DNA of 64,000 nt from Streptomonospora litoralis (GTDB lineage Bacteria; Actinomycetota; Actinomycetes; Streptosporangiales; Streptosporangiaceae): positions 305,101 to 369,100 of the forward strand of contig NZ_CP036455.1 in assembly GCF_004323735.1 (NCBI RefSeq). The letters run 5' to 3'. Positions 37,394-46,502 of this stretch are shown one piece after another; the first letter of the stretch is position 1, and each line of letters begins with the position of its first letter. The translations under genes and the position numbers were made by a program. Under the pieces are notes generated by a model, which did no database searches, was not told the origin of the DNA, and was given only the letters and a program-made list of their open reading frames with translations.

Positions 37394-38506
37394 TCAGCCC
37401 CGGGCTTGGGGCGAGAGGAAGCGCGACACCAGGCGGGCCGTGAGGAACAGCAGCATCACGAGCAGGATCAGCGTCAGCGCAGCGGCCCACGCGCGCTCCT
37501 CGGCGTAGACCCCGGCCTCGCCGGAGAGGCCCATGTCGCGGACCGCCTTGTAGATGTAGACCGGCAGGCTCATCATGTCGCCTTCCAGCGGGTTGCCTTG
37601 GATCCGTGTGGACGCCATGCCCGCGGTGAGGATCAGCGGTGCCGTCTCACCGATAACGCGGGCCAGCGCGAGGATGATTCCCGTGGTGAGCCCGGCCACC
37701 GCGGTGGGCAGCACCACCTTCACGATGGTCAGCCACTTGGGGACGCCCAGCGCGTAGGACGCCTCGCGCAACTCGGTGGGCACCAGCCGCAGCATCTCCT
37801 CGCTGGAGCGCACCACCACCGGGATCATCAGCACCGACAGCGCGATCGCGCCCGCCAGGCCGTTGGTGTTGCCGGGGCCGAACAGCAGGATCCACAGGGC
37901 GACCACGAACAGGCCGGCCACGATGGAGGGAATGCCGGTCATCACGTCGACGAAGAAGGTGATGGCCTGCTTGAGGCGGCCCCTGCCGTACTCGACGACG
38001 TAGACGGCGGTCATCAGCCCGATCGGCACCGAGATGGCCGTGGCCAGCCCGGTCATGACCAGGGTGCCGACGATGGCGTGGTTGACGCCGCCGGCGTCCA
38101 TGCTCGGGATGACGCCGTTCATGGACACGGTGAGGAAGTACCAGTTGAGGCGATCCATCCCGTTGATGACCACCGTCGTCAACAGCGAGATCAGCGGGAT
38201 GATCGCGACGGCGAAGCAGCAGTAGACGATGCCGGTCACCAGCCGGTCGGCGGCTCGGCGGCGGTTCTCCACGGACGCGGAGATGCCGGTGATCGCGGCC
38301 AGGAACACCAGGGCGGAGACCACCACGACCGGCACCGGGTGGAAGCCGCCGAACAGCACGAAGACGCCGGAGACGACGATCCCGCAGGCCGCGAGCAGGG
38401 CGGGCGGGAAGTACCCCGGCAGTGTGCGGGTGTAGAGCCCCTCGGACTTCAGGCGGGGACCCTCGCCGGGGCTCCCGGTGGTGGTCTGCTGGGTCGTGGT
38501 GGTCAT
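37394..38506 (-). CDS. pstA: Phosphate ABC transporter permease PstA
   Basis: 370 residues. A soluble Thr/Gln-rich N-terminus (about 30), then six or more membrane segments. The BPD-transport loop reads EEMLRLVPTELREASYALGVPKWLTI, the EAA motif that contacts PstB. FFVDVMTGIPSIVAGLF and RVIGETAPLILTAG are PstA hallmarks. It is one half of the phosphate channel. The ATG overlaps the pstC stop (ATGA), so translation is coupled. The two extra N-terminal membrane segments (FPPALLAACGIVVSGVFVLF and the next) are longer than in minimal PstA but common in actinobacteria. Confidence 0.95.
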   Translation of the reverse strand: MTTTTQQTTTGSPGEGPRLKSEGLYTRTLPGYFPPALLAACGIVVSGVFVLFGGFHPVPVVVVSALVFLAAITGISASVENRRRAADRLVTGIVYCCFAVAIIPLISLLTTVVINGMDRLNWYFLTVSMNGVIPSMDAGGVNHAIVGTLVMTGLATAISVPIGLMTAVYVVEYGRGRLKQAITFFVDVMTGIPSIVAGLFVVALWILLFGPGNTNGLAGAIALSVLMIPVVVRSSEEMLRLVPTELREASYALGVPKWLTIVKVVLPTAVAGLTTGIILALARVIGETAPLILTAGMASTRIQGNPLEGDMMSLPVYIYKAVRDMGLSGEAGVYAEERAWAAALTLILLVMLLFLTARLVSRFLSPQARG

Positions 38507-39474
38507 TCGGTGAACTCCTTGCGCCGCGAGACGACGAAGCGGGCAGCCATGTTCACGGCCAGGGTGATCGCGAAGAGGACGAGGCCCGCGGCGATCAGCG
38601 CGGACACGCCTTCGCCGTTGGCCTCCGGGTACTGCAGGGCGATGTGCGCGGCGATGGTCTGGTTGCCGCTCTGCAGCAGGAAGGGCTCGATGACCAGGGA
38701 AGGCGAGAGGATCATGGCGACGGCCATGGTCTCGCCCAGCGCCCGGCCCATCCCCAGCATGGCGCCGCCGATCACGCCGGGACGGCCGAAGGGCAGCACC
38801 GAGGTGCGGATCATCTCCCATCGGGTGGCGCCCAGCGCCAGCGCCGCCTCGCGGTGCGACTGGGGCACCTGGGCGAACACGTCGCGCGACATCGCGGTGA
38901 TGATCGGCAGGATCATCACCGCCAGCACGATGCCCGCGCTGAGCATCGTCCGGCCGGTGGGCGAGACCGGCCCCGCGAACAGCGGGATCCAGCCCAGGTA
39001 GGTCTCCAGGAACCGGTAGAAGGGCTGCAGTTGGTCGACCAGGTAGACAAGGCCCCACAGGCCGTAGACCACGCTGGGGATGGCCGCCAGCAGGTCGACG
39101 ATGTAGCCCAGCAGCGCGGCGAGGCGCCGCGGGGCGTAGTAGACGATGAACAGCGCGATCCCGATGGCGATCGGGGTTGCCAGCAGCAGCGCGATGACCG
39201 CGGCGAGCACGGTGCCGAAGGCCAGAGCGAGGACGCCGAATCTCACCCCGTTCCCGGGCTCGACCTCCGGGCTCCACTCGGTGGTGGTGAGGAAGTTGGC
39301 CTCGTTGGCCGAGAGCGAGCTGAAGGACTGCACGATCAGGAAGATGGCGACCCCCGCGAGGATCGCCAGGATCAGCAGGCCCGCCCCGCGAGCGGAGTTG
39401 GCGAAGACGACGTCGCCCAGGCGACGCCGGCCCTTGGGGACTTCGGCCGTCTCAGACGAGTCCGTGGTTGTCAT
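38503..39474 (-). CDS. pstC: Phosphate ABC transporter permease PstC
   Basis: 323 residues with six or seven membrane segments. Landmarks: GTVLAAVIALLLATPIAIGIALF, YIVDLLAAIPSVVYGLWG, and the EAA loop VPQSHREAALALGATRWEMI, then GMGRALGETMAVAM. It pairs with PstA to form the phosphate channel. The ATG giving MTTTDSSET was chosen; the frame is open upstream but unlike PstC. A 257-base gap with a strong hairpin separates it from pstS. Confidence 0.95.
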   Translation of the reverse strand: MTTTDSSETAEVPKGRRRLGDVVFANSARGAGLLILAILAGVAIFLIVQSFSSLSANEANFLTTTEWSPEVEPGNGVRFGVLALAFGTVLAAVIALLLATPIAIGIALFIVYYAPRRLAALLGYIVDLLAAIPSVVYGLWGLVYLVDQLQPFYRFLETYLGWIPLFAGPVSPTGRTMLSAGIVLAVMILPIITAMSRDVFAQVPQSHREAALALGATRWEMIRTSVLPFGRPGVIGGAMLGMGRALGETMAVAMILSPSLVIEPFLLQSGNQTIAAHIALQYPEANGEGVSALIAAGLVLFAITLAVNMAARFVVSRRKEFTE

Positions 39475-39663
39475 GTATGGCTCCGGTCGAATTCGGTCGT
39501 TGATCGCCACCGGGCGAAGGGAGCGTGCCGTAGGCGCGTGCGCAGTCGGCCAGGGCCGACCGTGCGCGGCGCCGGGAGACATTCTGCTGGTTGCCGCGGG
39601 GTGATCGGACACGCGGGCCCGCCGACGGGGAATTCCGCGCTCGCACCCCTCGACATGCAGAAA

Positions 39664-39709
39664 CCGCCGACGGCGGGGCGCGCGCTTTCCGCGCACCCCG
39701 CCTCGGCGG
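39664..39709 (-). terminator. Intercistronic hairpin between pstS and pstC
   Basis: Three stacked helices of 7, 7 and 5 bp, with one bulged base and one mismatch, closed by a 5-base loop (39685-39689). It starts 22 bases after the pstS stop. It could be a partial terminator or an mRNA-stabilising structure that allows more PstS than permease, as often seen for binding-protein genes. Confidence 0.6.
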
Positions 39710-39730
39710 ACAGCATCAGGGTTTCGTTGA

Positions 39731-40846
39731 TCAGGAACCCGCGGAGATCTGCTCGATGGTGCCCGTGAGCTTGTCGCGCGTCGCCTGGCTGATCGGCGCG
39801 GAGCCGGCCTCGTCGGCCGCGGCCTGCTGGCCCTCCTCGCTGATCACGTAGTTGAGGAAGCTCTTGACCAGGTCGGCGTCCTGCTGGTCCTGGTACTGCA
39901 TGCAGGCGATGTGGTAGGAGATCAGGACGATCGGGTAGACGCCCTCTTCTTCGGTGGTGTAGTTCAGGTCGACCGCGTGGTCGTTCTCGGTGTTGCTCTC
40001 ACGCGGCTCGGAGGCGTCGACGATGGACGCGGCGGCCTCCGGGCTGTACTCGACGAACTGGCCCTCACCGGGGCCGACGGCCACGGTGCCCAGTTCGCCG
40101 ACGTGCGAGGCGTCGACGTAGGTGATGGTGCCCTGGCCGGCCTCGACGGCCTGGACGACGCCGCTGGAGCCCTGGGCGGCCTCGACCGGCTCGATCGGCC
40201 AGTTGCCGCTGATCTCGTGCGGCCAGGCGTCGCCGGCGGCCTCGGAGAGGTAGGCGGAGAGGTTCTCGGTGGTGCCCGACTCGTCGGAGCGGTTGACCGG
40301 GACGATGTCCTGGTCGGGCAGGTCGGCGTCGGGGTTCAGTTCGGCGATCGCCTCGTCGCTCCAGTTGGTGATCTCCTGGTTGAAGACCTGGGCGATCACC
40401 TCGGGGGTCATGTTGAGGGAGTCGATGCCCTCCAGGTTGAAGGCCACCGCGATGGGGGCGATGTACGCGGGGAGGTTGGTCACCTCGGAGCCGTTGCAGC
40501 GCTCCGTGGCGTCGGCGGTCTCCTGCTCGTCGAGGGCGGCGTCGGAACCGGCGAAGGTCACGGCGCCGCTGATGAACTGCTCGCGGCCCGCGCCGGAGCC
40601 GACGGCGTCGTACTGCACGATCGACTCCTGGCAGGCACCCTCCCAGGACGCCTTCCAGGCCATCATGGCGTTCTCCTGCGAGCTGGCGCCGGCGCCTTCG
40701 AGCGTGCCGCCGCCGTCGACGCAGTTGACGTCGCCCGCCGCCTGCTGGTTTTCGGGGTCGACCGCCTGGTCGCTGCCGCAGGCGGTAAGTGCAAGAGCGC
40801 CGGCGAGGGCAATCCCCGCGAACTGGCTGTACTTGGAGAGCTTCAC
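39731..40846 (-). CDS. pstS: Phosphate-binding lipoprotein PstS
   Basis: 371 residues. The signal reads GIALAGALALTACGS with lipobox LTAC. Phosphate-contact motifs are GAGASSQENAM near the N-terminus, VGSGAGREQF, TFAGSDAALDEQE, and NRSDESGTTENLSAYL. It captures extracellular phosphate for PstCAB. The GTG giving VKLSKYSQFAG is the natural start; the frame upstream crosses the promoter. A PHO box lies about 100 bases upstream, so PhoP control under phosphate limitation is expected. Confidence 0.95.
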   Translation of the reverse strand: MKLSKYSQFAGIALAGALALTACGSDQAVDPENQQAAGDVNCVDGGGTLEGAGASSQENAMMAWKASWEGACQESIVQYDAVGSGAGREQFISGAVTFAGSDAALDEQETADATERCNGSEVTNLPAYIAPIAVAFNLEGIDSLNMTPEVIAQVFNQEITNWSDEAIAELNPDADLPDQDIVPVNRSDESGTTENLSAYLSEAAGDAWPHEISGNWPIEPVEAAQGSSGVVQAVEAGQGTITYVDASHVGELGTVAVGPGEGQFVEYSPEAAASIVDASEPRESNTENDHAVDLNYTTEEEGVYPIVLISYHIACMQYQDQQDADLVKSFLNYVISEEGQQAAADEAGSAPISQATRDKLTGTIEQISAGS

Positions 40847-40948
40847 AGCCCCGATGTCCTTCCGTTGGACTTCGTCACCTTTGGGCGAGCCCGGTCGATG
40901 ACCTCGCCAAATGTGAAGGTAGGCACGCGAAGTGACGAGAGCTCCCAA
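40847..40948 (-). promoter_or_regulatory. pstS promoter and leader region
   Basis: The 102 bases between the PHO box and the pstS start probably contain the -10 region and leader. No unambiguous -10 was identified. The rest of the spacer up to 41154 holds no gene; several T/A-rich stretches sit near 41020-41110. Confidence 0.35.
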
Positions 40949-40970
40949 GCAGAGTGAACGAAGAATGAAC
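40949..40970 (-). promoter_or_regulatory. PHO box (PhoP direct repeats) upstream of pstS
   Basis: On the minus strand two consecutive 11-base units read GTTCATTCTTC and GTTCACTCTGC, matching the actinomycete PhoP direct-repeat consensus GTTCACC(C/G)... They end 103 bases before the pstS GTG, a usual distance for activation. Confidence 0.75.
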
Positions 40971-41154
40971 GGGGGAGCGAGAATGTCGGAAGAAGAGTGG
41001 GAGCTTCGGTGGATGTGGGGTTAACCACCCCGAGGTCACGCCCATGTCACGCCGACACGCCGGAGATGACCAGGAATCATGACCGTTGATCCCTGGTCGT
41101 TCGCCTTATGTGTGCGAAATCCCAGCTCCCGGCGCTACGGGCGGAGAAGCCCGC

Positions 41155-42171
41155 TCAGTGTGCGGCGTACATCACATCAGCGTCCCACACCGAGAACCCC
41201 AATGACTCGTAAAGCCGGACGGCCGACCGGTTCTCCTCGTCGACGTAGAGCAGTGCCCACGGGAGGCCGCGCTCGTGCAGATGGCGCAACCCGACGAGCG
41301 TCAGCGCGCGCCCCAGGCCGGTGCGCCGCCATGCCGGCGAGACCCCGACCACGTAGACCTCGCCGACCGGCTCGTCGGCCAGTCCCGCCCCGTCGGCGTG
41401 CACCTTGGTCCAGTGGAAACCCGCGATCGACCCGTCGCCGGTGTCCTCGGCGACGAAGAAGCCCGCGGGGTCGAACCAGGACTCGTGCTCGCGCTCCTGC
41501 AGATCGTCAGCTGTCAGCCCGCCCTGTTCGGGGTGGTCGGCGAAAGCGGCGGCGTTGGCCGCGAGCCACGCCTTCTCGTCCTCGCCCGGCCGGAAGGTGC
41601 GGATCACCACTCGCTCGCCCAGCGCCTCGGGCAGCACAGGCTCCGGCAGCGCCTCGCCGCCGTCGGGCCGCCGCGCCTCGGCAGGACCGCCGCGTTCGCC
41701 CCCGCGCAGCCGCACGCGCATCTTCAACAGCCCCCGCACCTGCGTCCAGCCCGCCGAGCGGGCCAGTGCCACCGCACCCTCCGTGCGGCCGTGCGCCCAA
41801 ACGCGCAGCCCCTCCTCCGCGGCGTCGTCGGCCAGCGAGCGCAGCAGCGCGGCGCCGTACCCGCGGCGGCGCCACGCCGGGGCGACGACCAGCTCGGCCG
41901 AGTCGGGTTCACCGGGGGTGCGCGCGGAGTAGGCGAAGCCGACCAGCCGTGTGGTGGAGCCGTCGGACACGCCCGTGGGGTCTCCCGACGGCACCGGCGC
42001 CAAGGCGAGGTGGAACCGCGCGGTACCCGGCCGCGCGCCGTGGCGGATCCGCAGCAGCGTCTGCTCCGACAGCGGTGCGACGCCGTCGTAGCCGCCGGCC
42101 GCCTCGGCCGTCGCGACCACCGCTGCGGCCTCGTCGGTGGTCAGGGTCTCGGTAGTGCGCACATGGGTCAT
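41155..42171 (-). CDS. mshD: Mycothiol synthase
   Basis: 338 residues with two tandem GNAT domains. The N-terminal one has ELVVAPAWRRRGYGAALLRSL. The C-terminal, catalytic one has VYVVGVSPAWRRTGLGRALTLVGLRHL and ends ALLYVDEENRSAVRLYESLGF. LVGFAYS and GFHWTKVHADG are typical of MshD. It acetylates Cys-GlcN-Ins with acetyl-CoA in the last step of mycothiol synthesis, the main low-molecular-weight thiol of actinobacteria. Monocistronic on the minus strand. Confidence 0.93.
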   Translation of the reverse strand: MTHVRTTETLTTDEAAAVVATAEAAGGYDGVAPLSEQTLLRIRHGARPGTARFHLALAPVPSGDPTGVSDGSTTRLVGFAYSARTPGEPDSAELVVAPAWRRRGYGAALLRSLADDAAEEGLRVWAHGRTEGAVALARSAGWTQVRGLLKMRVRLRGGERGGPAEARRPDGGEALPEPVLPEALGERVVIRTFRPGEDEKAWLAANAAAFADHPEQGGLTADDLQEREHESWFDPAGFFVAEDTGDGSIAGFHWTKVHADGAGLADEPVGEVYVVGVSPAWRRTGLGRALTLVGLRHLHERGLPWALLYVDEENRSAVRLYESLGFSVWDADVMYAAH

Positions 42172-42289
42172 GGGCCGAGCCTAGACTCCGTGCCCGTCCG
42201 ACGGCCCGTTCCGGTGGCGCCGGGCGGCGCGGCCTGTCGATGCGCCGCGGGCCCGATCCGCGCCCGCCCGCGGTGCGGCTCGGTGCCCG

Positions 42290-43537
42290 CTAGTGCTTGC
42301 GGCGGCGGCCCTTGTAGGCGCTCGGGCCGATGCGGACCCGCCGCGACGGTGCGAGCGGTGTGGAGAAGAGCAGCAGCAACAGCAGGAAGAGCAGCAGGAC
42401 GGCGGGCGTGACCATGGACGCGGGCGTCTGGTGGCGGGAGGCGACCTCGGTGGTGCGCGAGGATTCGGCCTCGCCGGGCTCGACGGACGGCAGGTCGGCC
42501 AGGGGGCCGCTCCCGCTCCCGTTTCCACCCCCGGAACCGGTGTCGGAGGGGGAGCCCAGTCCCGGCAGGTCGAGGGCGCCGGTCGGCAGGTCCGCCCTGT
42601 CGCCGCCACCGCGGCCGGCCCCGGGGGCGTCGTCCGTGGTCACGGGGCTGTGCGGCGGGGCGCCGTCATAGCCTCCGCCGGATCCGCCGCCGGATCCGTT
42701 GTCGCGGTCGCCTCCGTCTGGATCGTTGCCGCCGCCTCCGCCGCCGGAGACGTTGTCGGGGCCGCTGCCGCCTCCGCCGCCGGATCCGTTGTCGGTGTCG
42801 TTGTCCTGAGCGTTCTCGTCTTCTTCGTCGCTCTCCTGCTCTTTGTCAGGCGGCGGAGTCTTCGTAGGGGTGGGCGAAGACGAATCGGTGGGCGACGGTG
42901 AAAGTGATTCGGTCGGCGACGGCGACGGGCTCGGGGAGGCGGAACCAGAGGGCGACGGCGTCGGAGTCGGAGTGGGCGAAGTGCTGGGGTCCTCGGACGG
43001 ATCCGGTGTAGGGGTGGGGTCCGGTGTGGGGGTCGGATCCGGTGTGGGGGTCGGATCCGGCGTCTCGGCGTCCACAGTCGCCACGAACGCGTCCTGGGAA
43101 GTCGACTGCGCAGCCCCCTCCGGAGCCGCCGCGGGGCACTCGGCGCCCTTCTCCACCTCGGCGTAGGTCACCGTCGCGGTGGCCTTGACGGTCCCCTTCT
43201 GCAGCGGCGTGCTGATCTCGGCGACGGCCCCCGGCCGCTGCGGCCACTCGACGGGGCCGATCTTGAAGTCGCCGTCGACCGTCAGGTCGAAAAGGCAGAC
43301 GTTCGACGAGGAGTCGGCCCGGATGACGACCTCGGTGCGGGCGGTCCCGCCCGGCTCGACCATGTCCGTGGCGGGACTGAACGCGACGACGGGCGCCGCC
43401 GGGTCCGACGCGGCCGCCGCCGGTGCGGGCAGGCTCACGAGGCCGGAGCCGACGAAGAGCGTGCCGAGGGGGATAGCGGCGACCAGACGCATAGGCAGGG
43501 GGAAGCGGGTGGGCGGGAGCCGCTTTCCGCTGGACAT
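42290..43537 (-). CDS. Secreted, C-terminally anchored PT/S-rich surface protein of unknown function
   Basis: 415 residues. A signal peptide ([25 protein letters not shown] in the first 42 residues), then a beta-rich domain (about 45-140) with [25 protein letters not shown] repeat region and a Ser/Pro/Glu region follow, then long Gly/Asn/Asp runs. A single membrane segment ([21 protein letters not shown]) and a basic tail end the protein. The design, an extracellular head on a long low-complexity stalk with a membrane anchor, suggests a wall-spanning surface protein; it lacks an LPXTG motif. No homologue can be named. Confidence 0.65.
   Translation of the reverse strand: MSSGKRLPPTRFPLPMRLVAAIPLGTLFVGSGLVSLPAPAAAASDPAAPVVAFSPATDMVEPGGTARTEVVIRADSSSNVCLFDLTVDGDFKIGPVEWPQRPGAVAEISTPLQKGTVKATATVTYAEVEKGAECPAAAPEGAAQSTSQDAFVATVDAETPDPTPTPDPTPTPDPTPTPDPSEDPSTSPTPTPTPSPSGSASPSPSPSPTESLSPSPTDSSSPTPTKTPPPDKEQESDEEDENAQDNDTDNGSGGGGGSGPDNVSGGGGGGNDPDGGDRDNGSGGGSGGGYDGAPPHSPVTTDDAPGAGRGGGDRADLPTGALDLPGLGSPSDTGSGGGNGSGSGPLADLPSVEPGEAESSRTTEVASRHQTPASMVTPAVLLLFLLLLLLFSTPLAPSRRVRIGPSAYKGRRRKH
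42999..43062 (-). repeat. 18-bp tandem repeat coding for PDPTPT
   Basis: Three and a half 18-base units (42999-43016, 43017-43034, 43035-43052, then a partial) inside the surface-protein gene. The units differ by only one to three bases, so copy number may vary between strains. Confidence 0.7.
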
Positions 43538-43703
43538 GGACGTGGCCTCCTAGTTCAGGGTGCCGCAGGAGCGGGAAGGGCGACACGGTGACCACGGGGA
43601 GCACGGGAGCGGTCACCACACGCCGACTGATCCTGCATCCTAAACAATCGGACGCTCTGGTACGAGACCCGTCGGAGCGTCGTTCATGTCCGTCGAGGGC
43701 AGA

Positions 43704-43751
43704 GCCGCCGACCCGCCCCGGTCGGCGCGCCGACCGGGGCGGGTCGGCGGC
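43704..43751 (-). terminator. 22-bp perfect hairpin after glnR
   Basis: Arms 43704-43725 and 43730-43751 are perfect complements with a CGCG loop, the strongest stem in the window. It lies 80 bases past the glnR stop and before the surface-protein gene on the same strand, so a terminator is the simplest reading. Confidence 0.75.
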
Positions 43752-43831
43752 GTCGGCTCCCGTCGACAGGATCTTCGCTCGAAGCCCGGCCGCGCCCGCT
43801 CACGTGGACGGGCCGGGCCCGTGACCCGTCC

Positions 43832-44605
43832 TCAGGGGCGGAATGGCGCCGGGCGCACGGACTCCGCCGGGGCGGCCTCCTCGGCGGGCGCCGCGGATTC
43901 CACGCCCGCCTTGGAGGCGGGATCGGGCACGAACCGGTAGCCGACGTTGCGCACCGTGCCGATCAGCGACTCGTACTCGCTGCCCAGCTTGGCGCGCAGC
44001 CGGCGGACGTGCACGTCGATGGTGCGGGTGCCGCCGAAGTAGTCGTAACCCCACACCTCCTGCAGCAGTTGCGCCCGCGTGAAGACCCGCCCGGGGTGCT
44101 GGGCGAGGAACTTCAGCAGCTCGAACTCCTTGAAGGTGAGGTCGAGGATGCGGCCCCGCAGCCGGGCGATGTAGGTGGCCTCGTCGATGACGAGGTCGCC
44201 GCGGCGGATCTCGTCGGGATCGTCGGAGCCGGCGTCGGCCTGGCCGACGGCCAGCCGCAGCCGCGCCTCGACCTCTGCGGGGCCCGCGGAGGTCAGCAGG
44301 AAGTCGTCGACCTGCCAGTCGGGTGTCAGGGCCGCTACGCCGCCCTCGGTGAGGACGGCGACCAGCGGGCAGTCCAGTCCGGTGGTGTCGAGCAGGCGGC
44401 AGAGGTTGCGGGCCGCCGCGAGGTCGCTGCGCGCATCGACGAGAATCGCGTCGACAGGCGTGTTCGACGAGCGGTCCGGTCCGGTGGTGAGAAGTGCACC
44501 GGCCTCGGCGGGCGAGACGCGGACCGAGTGCAGCAGCAGCCCGAGAGCGGGCAGAACGTGATCCGACGGTTCGTTGGAGTTCGTCAGTAGCAGCAGGTGG
44601 CTCAT
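43832..44605 (-). CDS. glnR: GlnR, global nitrogen regulator (OmpR-type, atypical receiver)
   Basis: 257 residues. The N-terminal receiver-like domain starts [21 protein letters not shown], very close to Streptomyces GlnR. The winged-helix output domain has [40 protein letters not shown] and VRRLRAKLG. GlnR is an orphan regulator whose receiver is not switched by the usual Asp phosphorylation; it controls glnA, amtB, nir and other nitrogen genes. The last 30 residues are an Ala/Glu/Pro tail. GGGAAGAG precedes the ATG. The order pst, mshD, glnR resembles what I recall for Streptomyces. Confidence 0.88.
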   Translation of the reverse strand: MSHLLLLTNSNEPSDHVLPALGLLLHSVRVSPAEAGALLTTGPDRSSNTPVDAILVDARSDLAAARNLCRLLDTTGLDCPLVAVLTEGGVAALTPDWQVDDFLLTSAGPAEVEARLRLAVGQADAGSDDPDEIRRGDLVIDEATYIARLRGRILDLTFKEFELLKFLAQHPGRVFTRAQLLQEVWGYDYFGGTRTIDVHVRRLRAKLGSEYESLIGTVRNVGYRFVPDPASKAGVESAAPAEEAAPAESVRPAPFRP

Positions 44606-44713
44606 GCGTCTCTTCCCGTCGACCCGCGCGCGGCGGGTGGTCGAAGGCGCCATTGCCCCCGGCGGAGAAATAATGAAGTGTTTGCCTCCGAGACCAACAA
44701 GGATAATCAATCG

Positions 44714-44974
44714 ATGGTGAACGGAACCATCAGGTACTGGGCGGCGGCCAAAGAGGCCGCCGGAAAATCCGAGGAGCCGGTGAGCGGCGCCACGCTGGCG
44801 GAGGTGCTGGAGTCGGTCCGGGCCGCCTACAGCGGCGACGAGCGGCTGCTGCGCGTGCTCGACCGCTCGTCGTTCGTCGTGGACGAATACCCGGTGGGCA
44901 CGCGCGCGCACGCCGACGTGCTCCTCGACGAGGGATATGTCATCGAGGTGCTGCCGCCCTTCGCCGGCGGATGA
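44714..44974 (+). CDS. MoaD/ThiS-family sulfur-carrier-like protein
   Basis: 86 residues with the ubiquitin-like fold pattern: [13 protein letters not shown] at the start, [12 protein letters not shown] in the helix, and the C-terminal EVLPPFAGG ending in Gly-Gly, the site adenylated and thiocarboxylated in MoaD and ThiS. It could serve molybdopterin or another sulfur-transfer route, but no moaE, moeB or thiG gene is near. Divergent from glnR, sharing a 108-base spacer, so GlnR control is possible. The ATG was chosen because upstream codons are not family-like. Confidence 0.8.
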   Translation: MVNGTIRYWAAAKEAAGKSEEPVSGATLAEVLESVRAAYSGDERLLRVLDRSSFVVDEYPVGTRAHADVLLDEGYVIEVLPPFAGG

Positions 44975-45086
44975 GCGGATGAACGGCGGCGGCCGCGGCG
45001 GCGCGCCGCGCCGCGGTAACCGACCGGTCGGGCGCGGGTGGGAAGCGCCGCGGCCCGGGACGACACGAAGTGAGGGGGAGACCGAC

Positions 45087-45374
45087 ATGGGCGAGGGCAC
45101 GGGCGGCTCCGGCGCCGCCGCGCAGCGCACGGTGACCATGCTGGGCAAGTCGGACTGCCATCTGTGCGAGCAGGCCCTGGAGGTCATCGAGCGCGTGTGC
45201 ATCGAGGTCGGCGCGACCGTGGAGGTGCGCGATCTCGACGAGGCCACCGCCGGCGAACGCGACGACTATTGGGACAAGATCCCCGTTACGTTCGTCGACG
45301 GCGCTCAGCACGACTTCTGGCGGGTGGACGAGCGGCGGCTGCGCGCGGCGTTGACGCGTCCGGCGGGCGGCTGA
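45087..45374 (+). CDS. Glutaredoxin-like thioredoxin-fold protein
   Basis: 95 residues. [21 protein letters not shown] carries the redox CxxC (Cys-His-Leu-Cys), followed by VEVRDLDEA and the cis-Pro segment [12 protein letters not shown]. It belongs to the DUF836/glutaredoxin-like group commonly encoded just before rex-hemA in actinomycetes. It is presumably a cytosolic thiol reductase; the partner is unknown and mycothiol may be involved. AGGGGGAG precedes the ATG. A 299-base spacer with the Rex operator separates it from rex. Confidence 0.82.
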   Translation: MGEGTGGSGAAAQRTVTMLGKSDCHLCEQALEVIERVCIEVGATVEVRDLDEATAGERDDYWDKIPVTFVDGAQHDFWRVDERRLRAALTRPAGG

Positions 45375-45549
45375 CCGGCTTCGGCCGCCCGACGGGTTGC
45401 CCGCGGGGGACGGGAACCTGCGGGGCGGACGCGTCCGGCCTCCGGCCCCGGTCACCGGCGCCCGGTCACGGCAAAGGCCCCGCAGGCCGTCCGAGTGCGG
45501 CTGCCCGCGGGAAGCCGGTCTCCGCTGGGCGGCGACGAAGCACCCCACT

Positions 45550-45567
45550 TTGTGCGCGTGTTCACAA
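45550..45567. promoter_or_regulatory. Rex operator (ROP)
   Basis: TTGTGCGCGTGTTCACAA matches the Rex consensus TTGTGAA-N4-TTCACAA with only two changed bases in the left half. It lies 107-124 bases upstream of the rex start and should mediate autoregulation and NADH/NAD+-responsive control of the haem operon. Confidence 0.8.
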
Positions 45568-45673
45568 GGGCGTAATCTGAAAACCGGCATCCAGTCCGGC
45601 CGGGGGGATAGGGGACCGAGCTCGCGGGGCGGCCCCTGTCCGCGCCGCCGGGCTGGTCCGTTTCGATCCGGCA

Positions 45674-46396
45674 GTGACGATCGCCGTCCAGGAGCGCACG
45701 CCCGTGACCCCCCCTGCACCACGGCCCCGGGACCGGGGAATCCCCGAGGCGACCGTCGCCCGCCTCCCGGTGTACCTGCGCGCCCTACAGGGGCTCGACG
45801 ACCGCGGCATCCTCACGGTCTCCTCCGAGCACCTGGCCGAGACCACCGGCGTCAACTCCGCCAAGCTGCGCAAGGACCTCTCCCACCTGGGGTCCTACGG
45901 CACCCGCGGTGTCGGCTACGAGGTCGAGTACCTCATCTACCAGATCTCGCGTGAGCTTGGTCTCACCCAGGACTGGTCGGTGGCCATCGTCGGCGTCGGC
46001 AACCTGGGGCGCGCACTCGCCAACTACGGGGGCTTCGGCACCCGCGGCTTCCGCATCGCGGCCCTGCTCGACGCGGACGCATCGGTGCTGGGGGACACGG
46101 TCGCGGGCCTCTCGGTCGGGCATATCGACACCCTGGAGGACGTTGTCGCCAAGGAGAACGTCTCGATCGGGGTAATCGCCACACCCGCGGTGTCTGCGCA
46201 GGAGGTATGCGACCGCTTCGTCGAGGCGGGCGTCACCAGTGTGCTGAATTTCGCCCCGGTGGTACTGAATGTGCCTCCGGGCGTCGATGTGCGTAAGGTC
46301 GACTTGTCCATCGAGCTGCAGATCCTGGCCTTCCACGAGCAGCGCAAGGCCGACGGCTACGCCGGCCTCGACCCGTTCGGGAAAGGGCCGGCGTGA
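45674..46396 (+). CDS. rex: Redox-sensing repressor Rex
   Basis: 240 residues. N-terminal winged helix (IPEATVARLPVYLRALQGL, LAETTGVNSAKLRKDLSHLG) and the C-terminal Rossmann domain with VAIVGVGNLGRALANYGGF and the conserved VLNFAPVVLNVP, ending in the domain-swapping helix IELQILAFHEQRK. Rex senses the NADH/NAD+ ratio and represses respiratory and haem genes; in Streptomyces the rex-hemACD operon is its classic target. The GTG at 45674 gives a plausible start with 22 extra residues before the conserved helix. Confidence 0.95.
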   Translation: MTIAVQERTPVTPPAPRPRDRGIPEATVARLPVYLRALQGLDDRGILTVSSEHLAETTGVNSAKLRKDLSHLGSYGTRGVGYEVEYLIYQISRELGLTQDWSVAIVGVGNLGRALANYGGFGTRGFRIAALLDADASVLGDTVAGLSVGHIDTLEDVVAKENVSIGVIATPAVSAQEVCDRFVEAGVTSVLNFAPVVLNVPPGVDVRKVDLSIELQILAFHEQRKADGYAGLDPFGKGPA

Positions 46397-46502
46397 GCAC
46401 GGCCGAGCCGGGGGCAGCAGGGCCACAGCAGGGGGCGCGCCCGCGCGTGCGGGAGGCGCCGCAGGTACGGAGCAGCGCAATGCAGCCCGCATTGGAGTAC
46501 GC

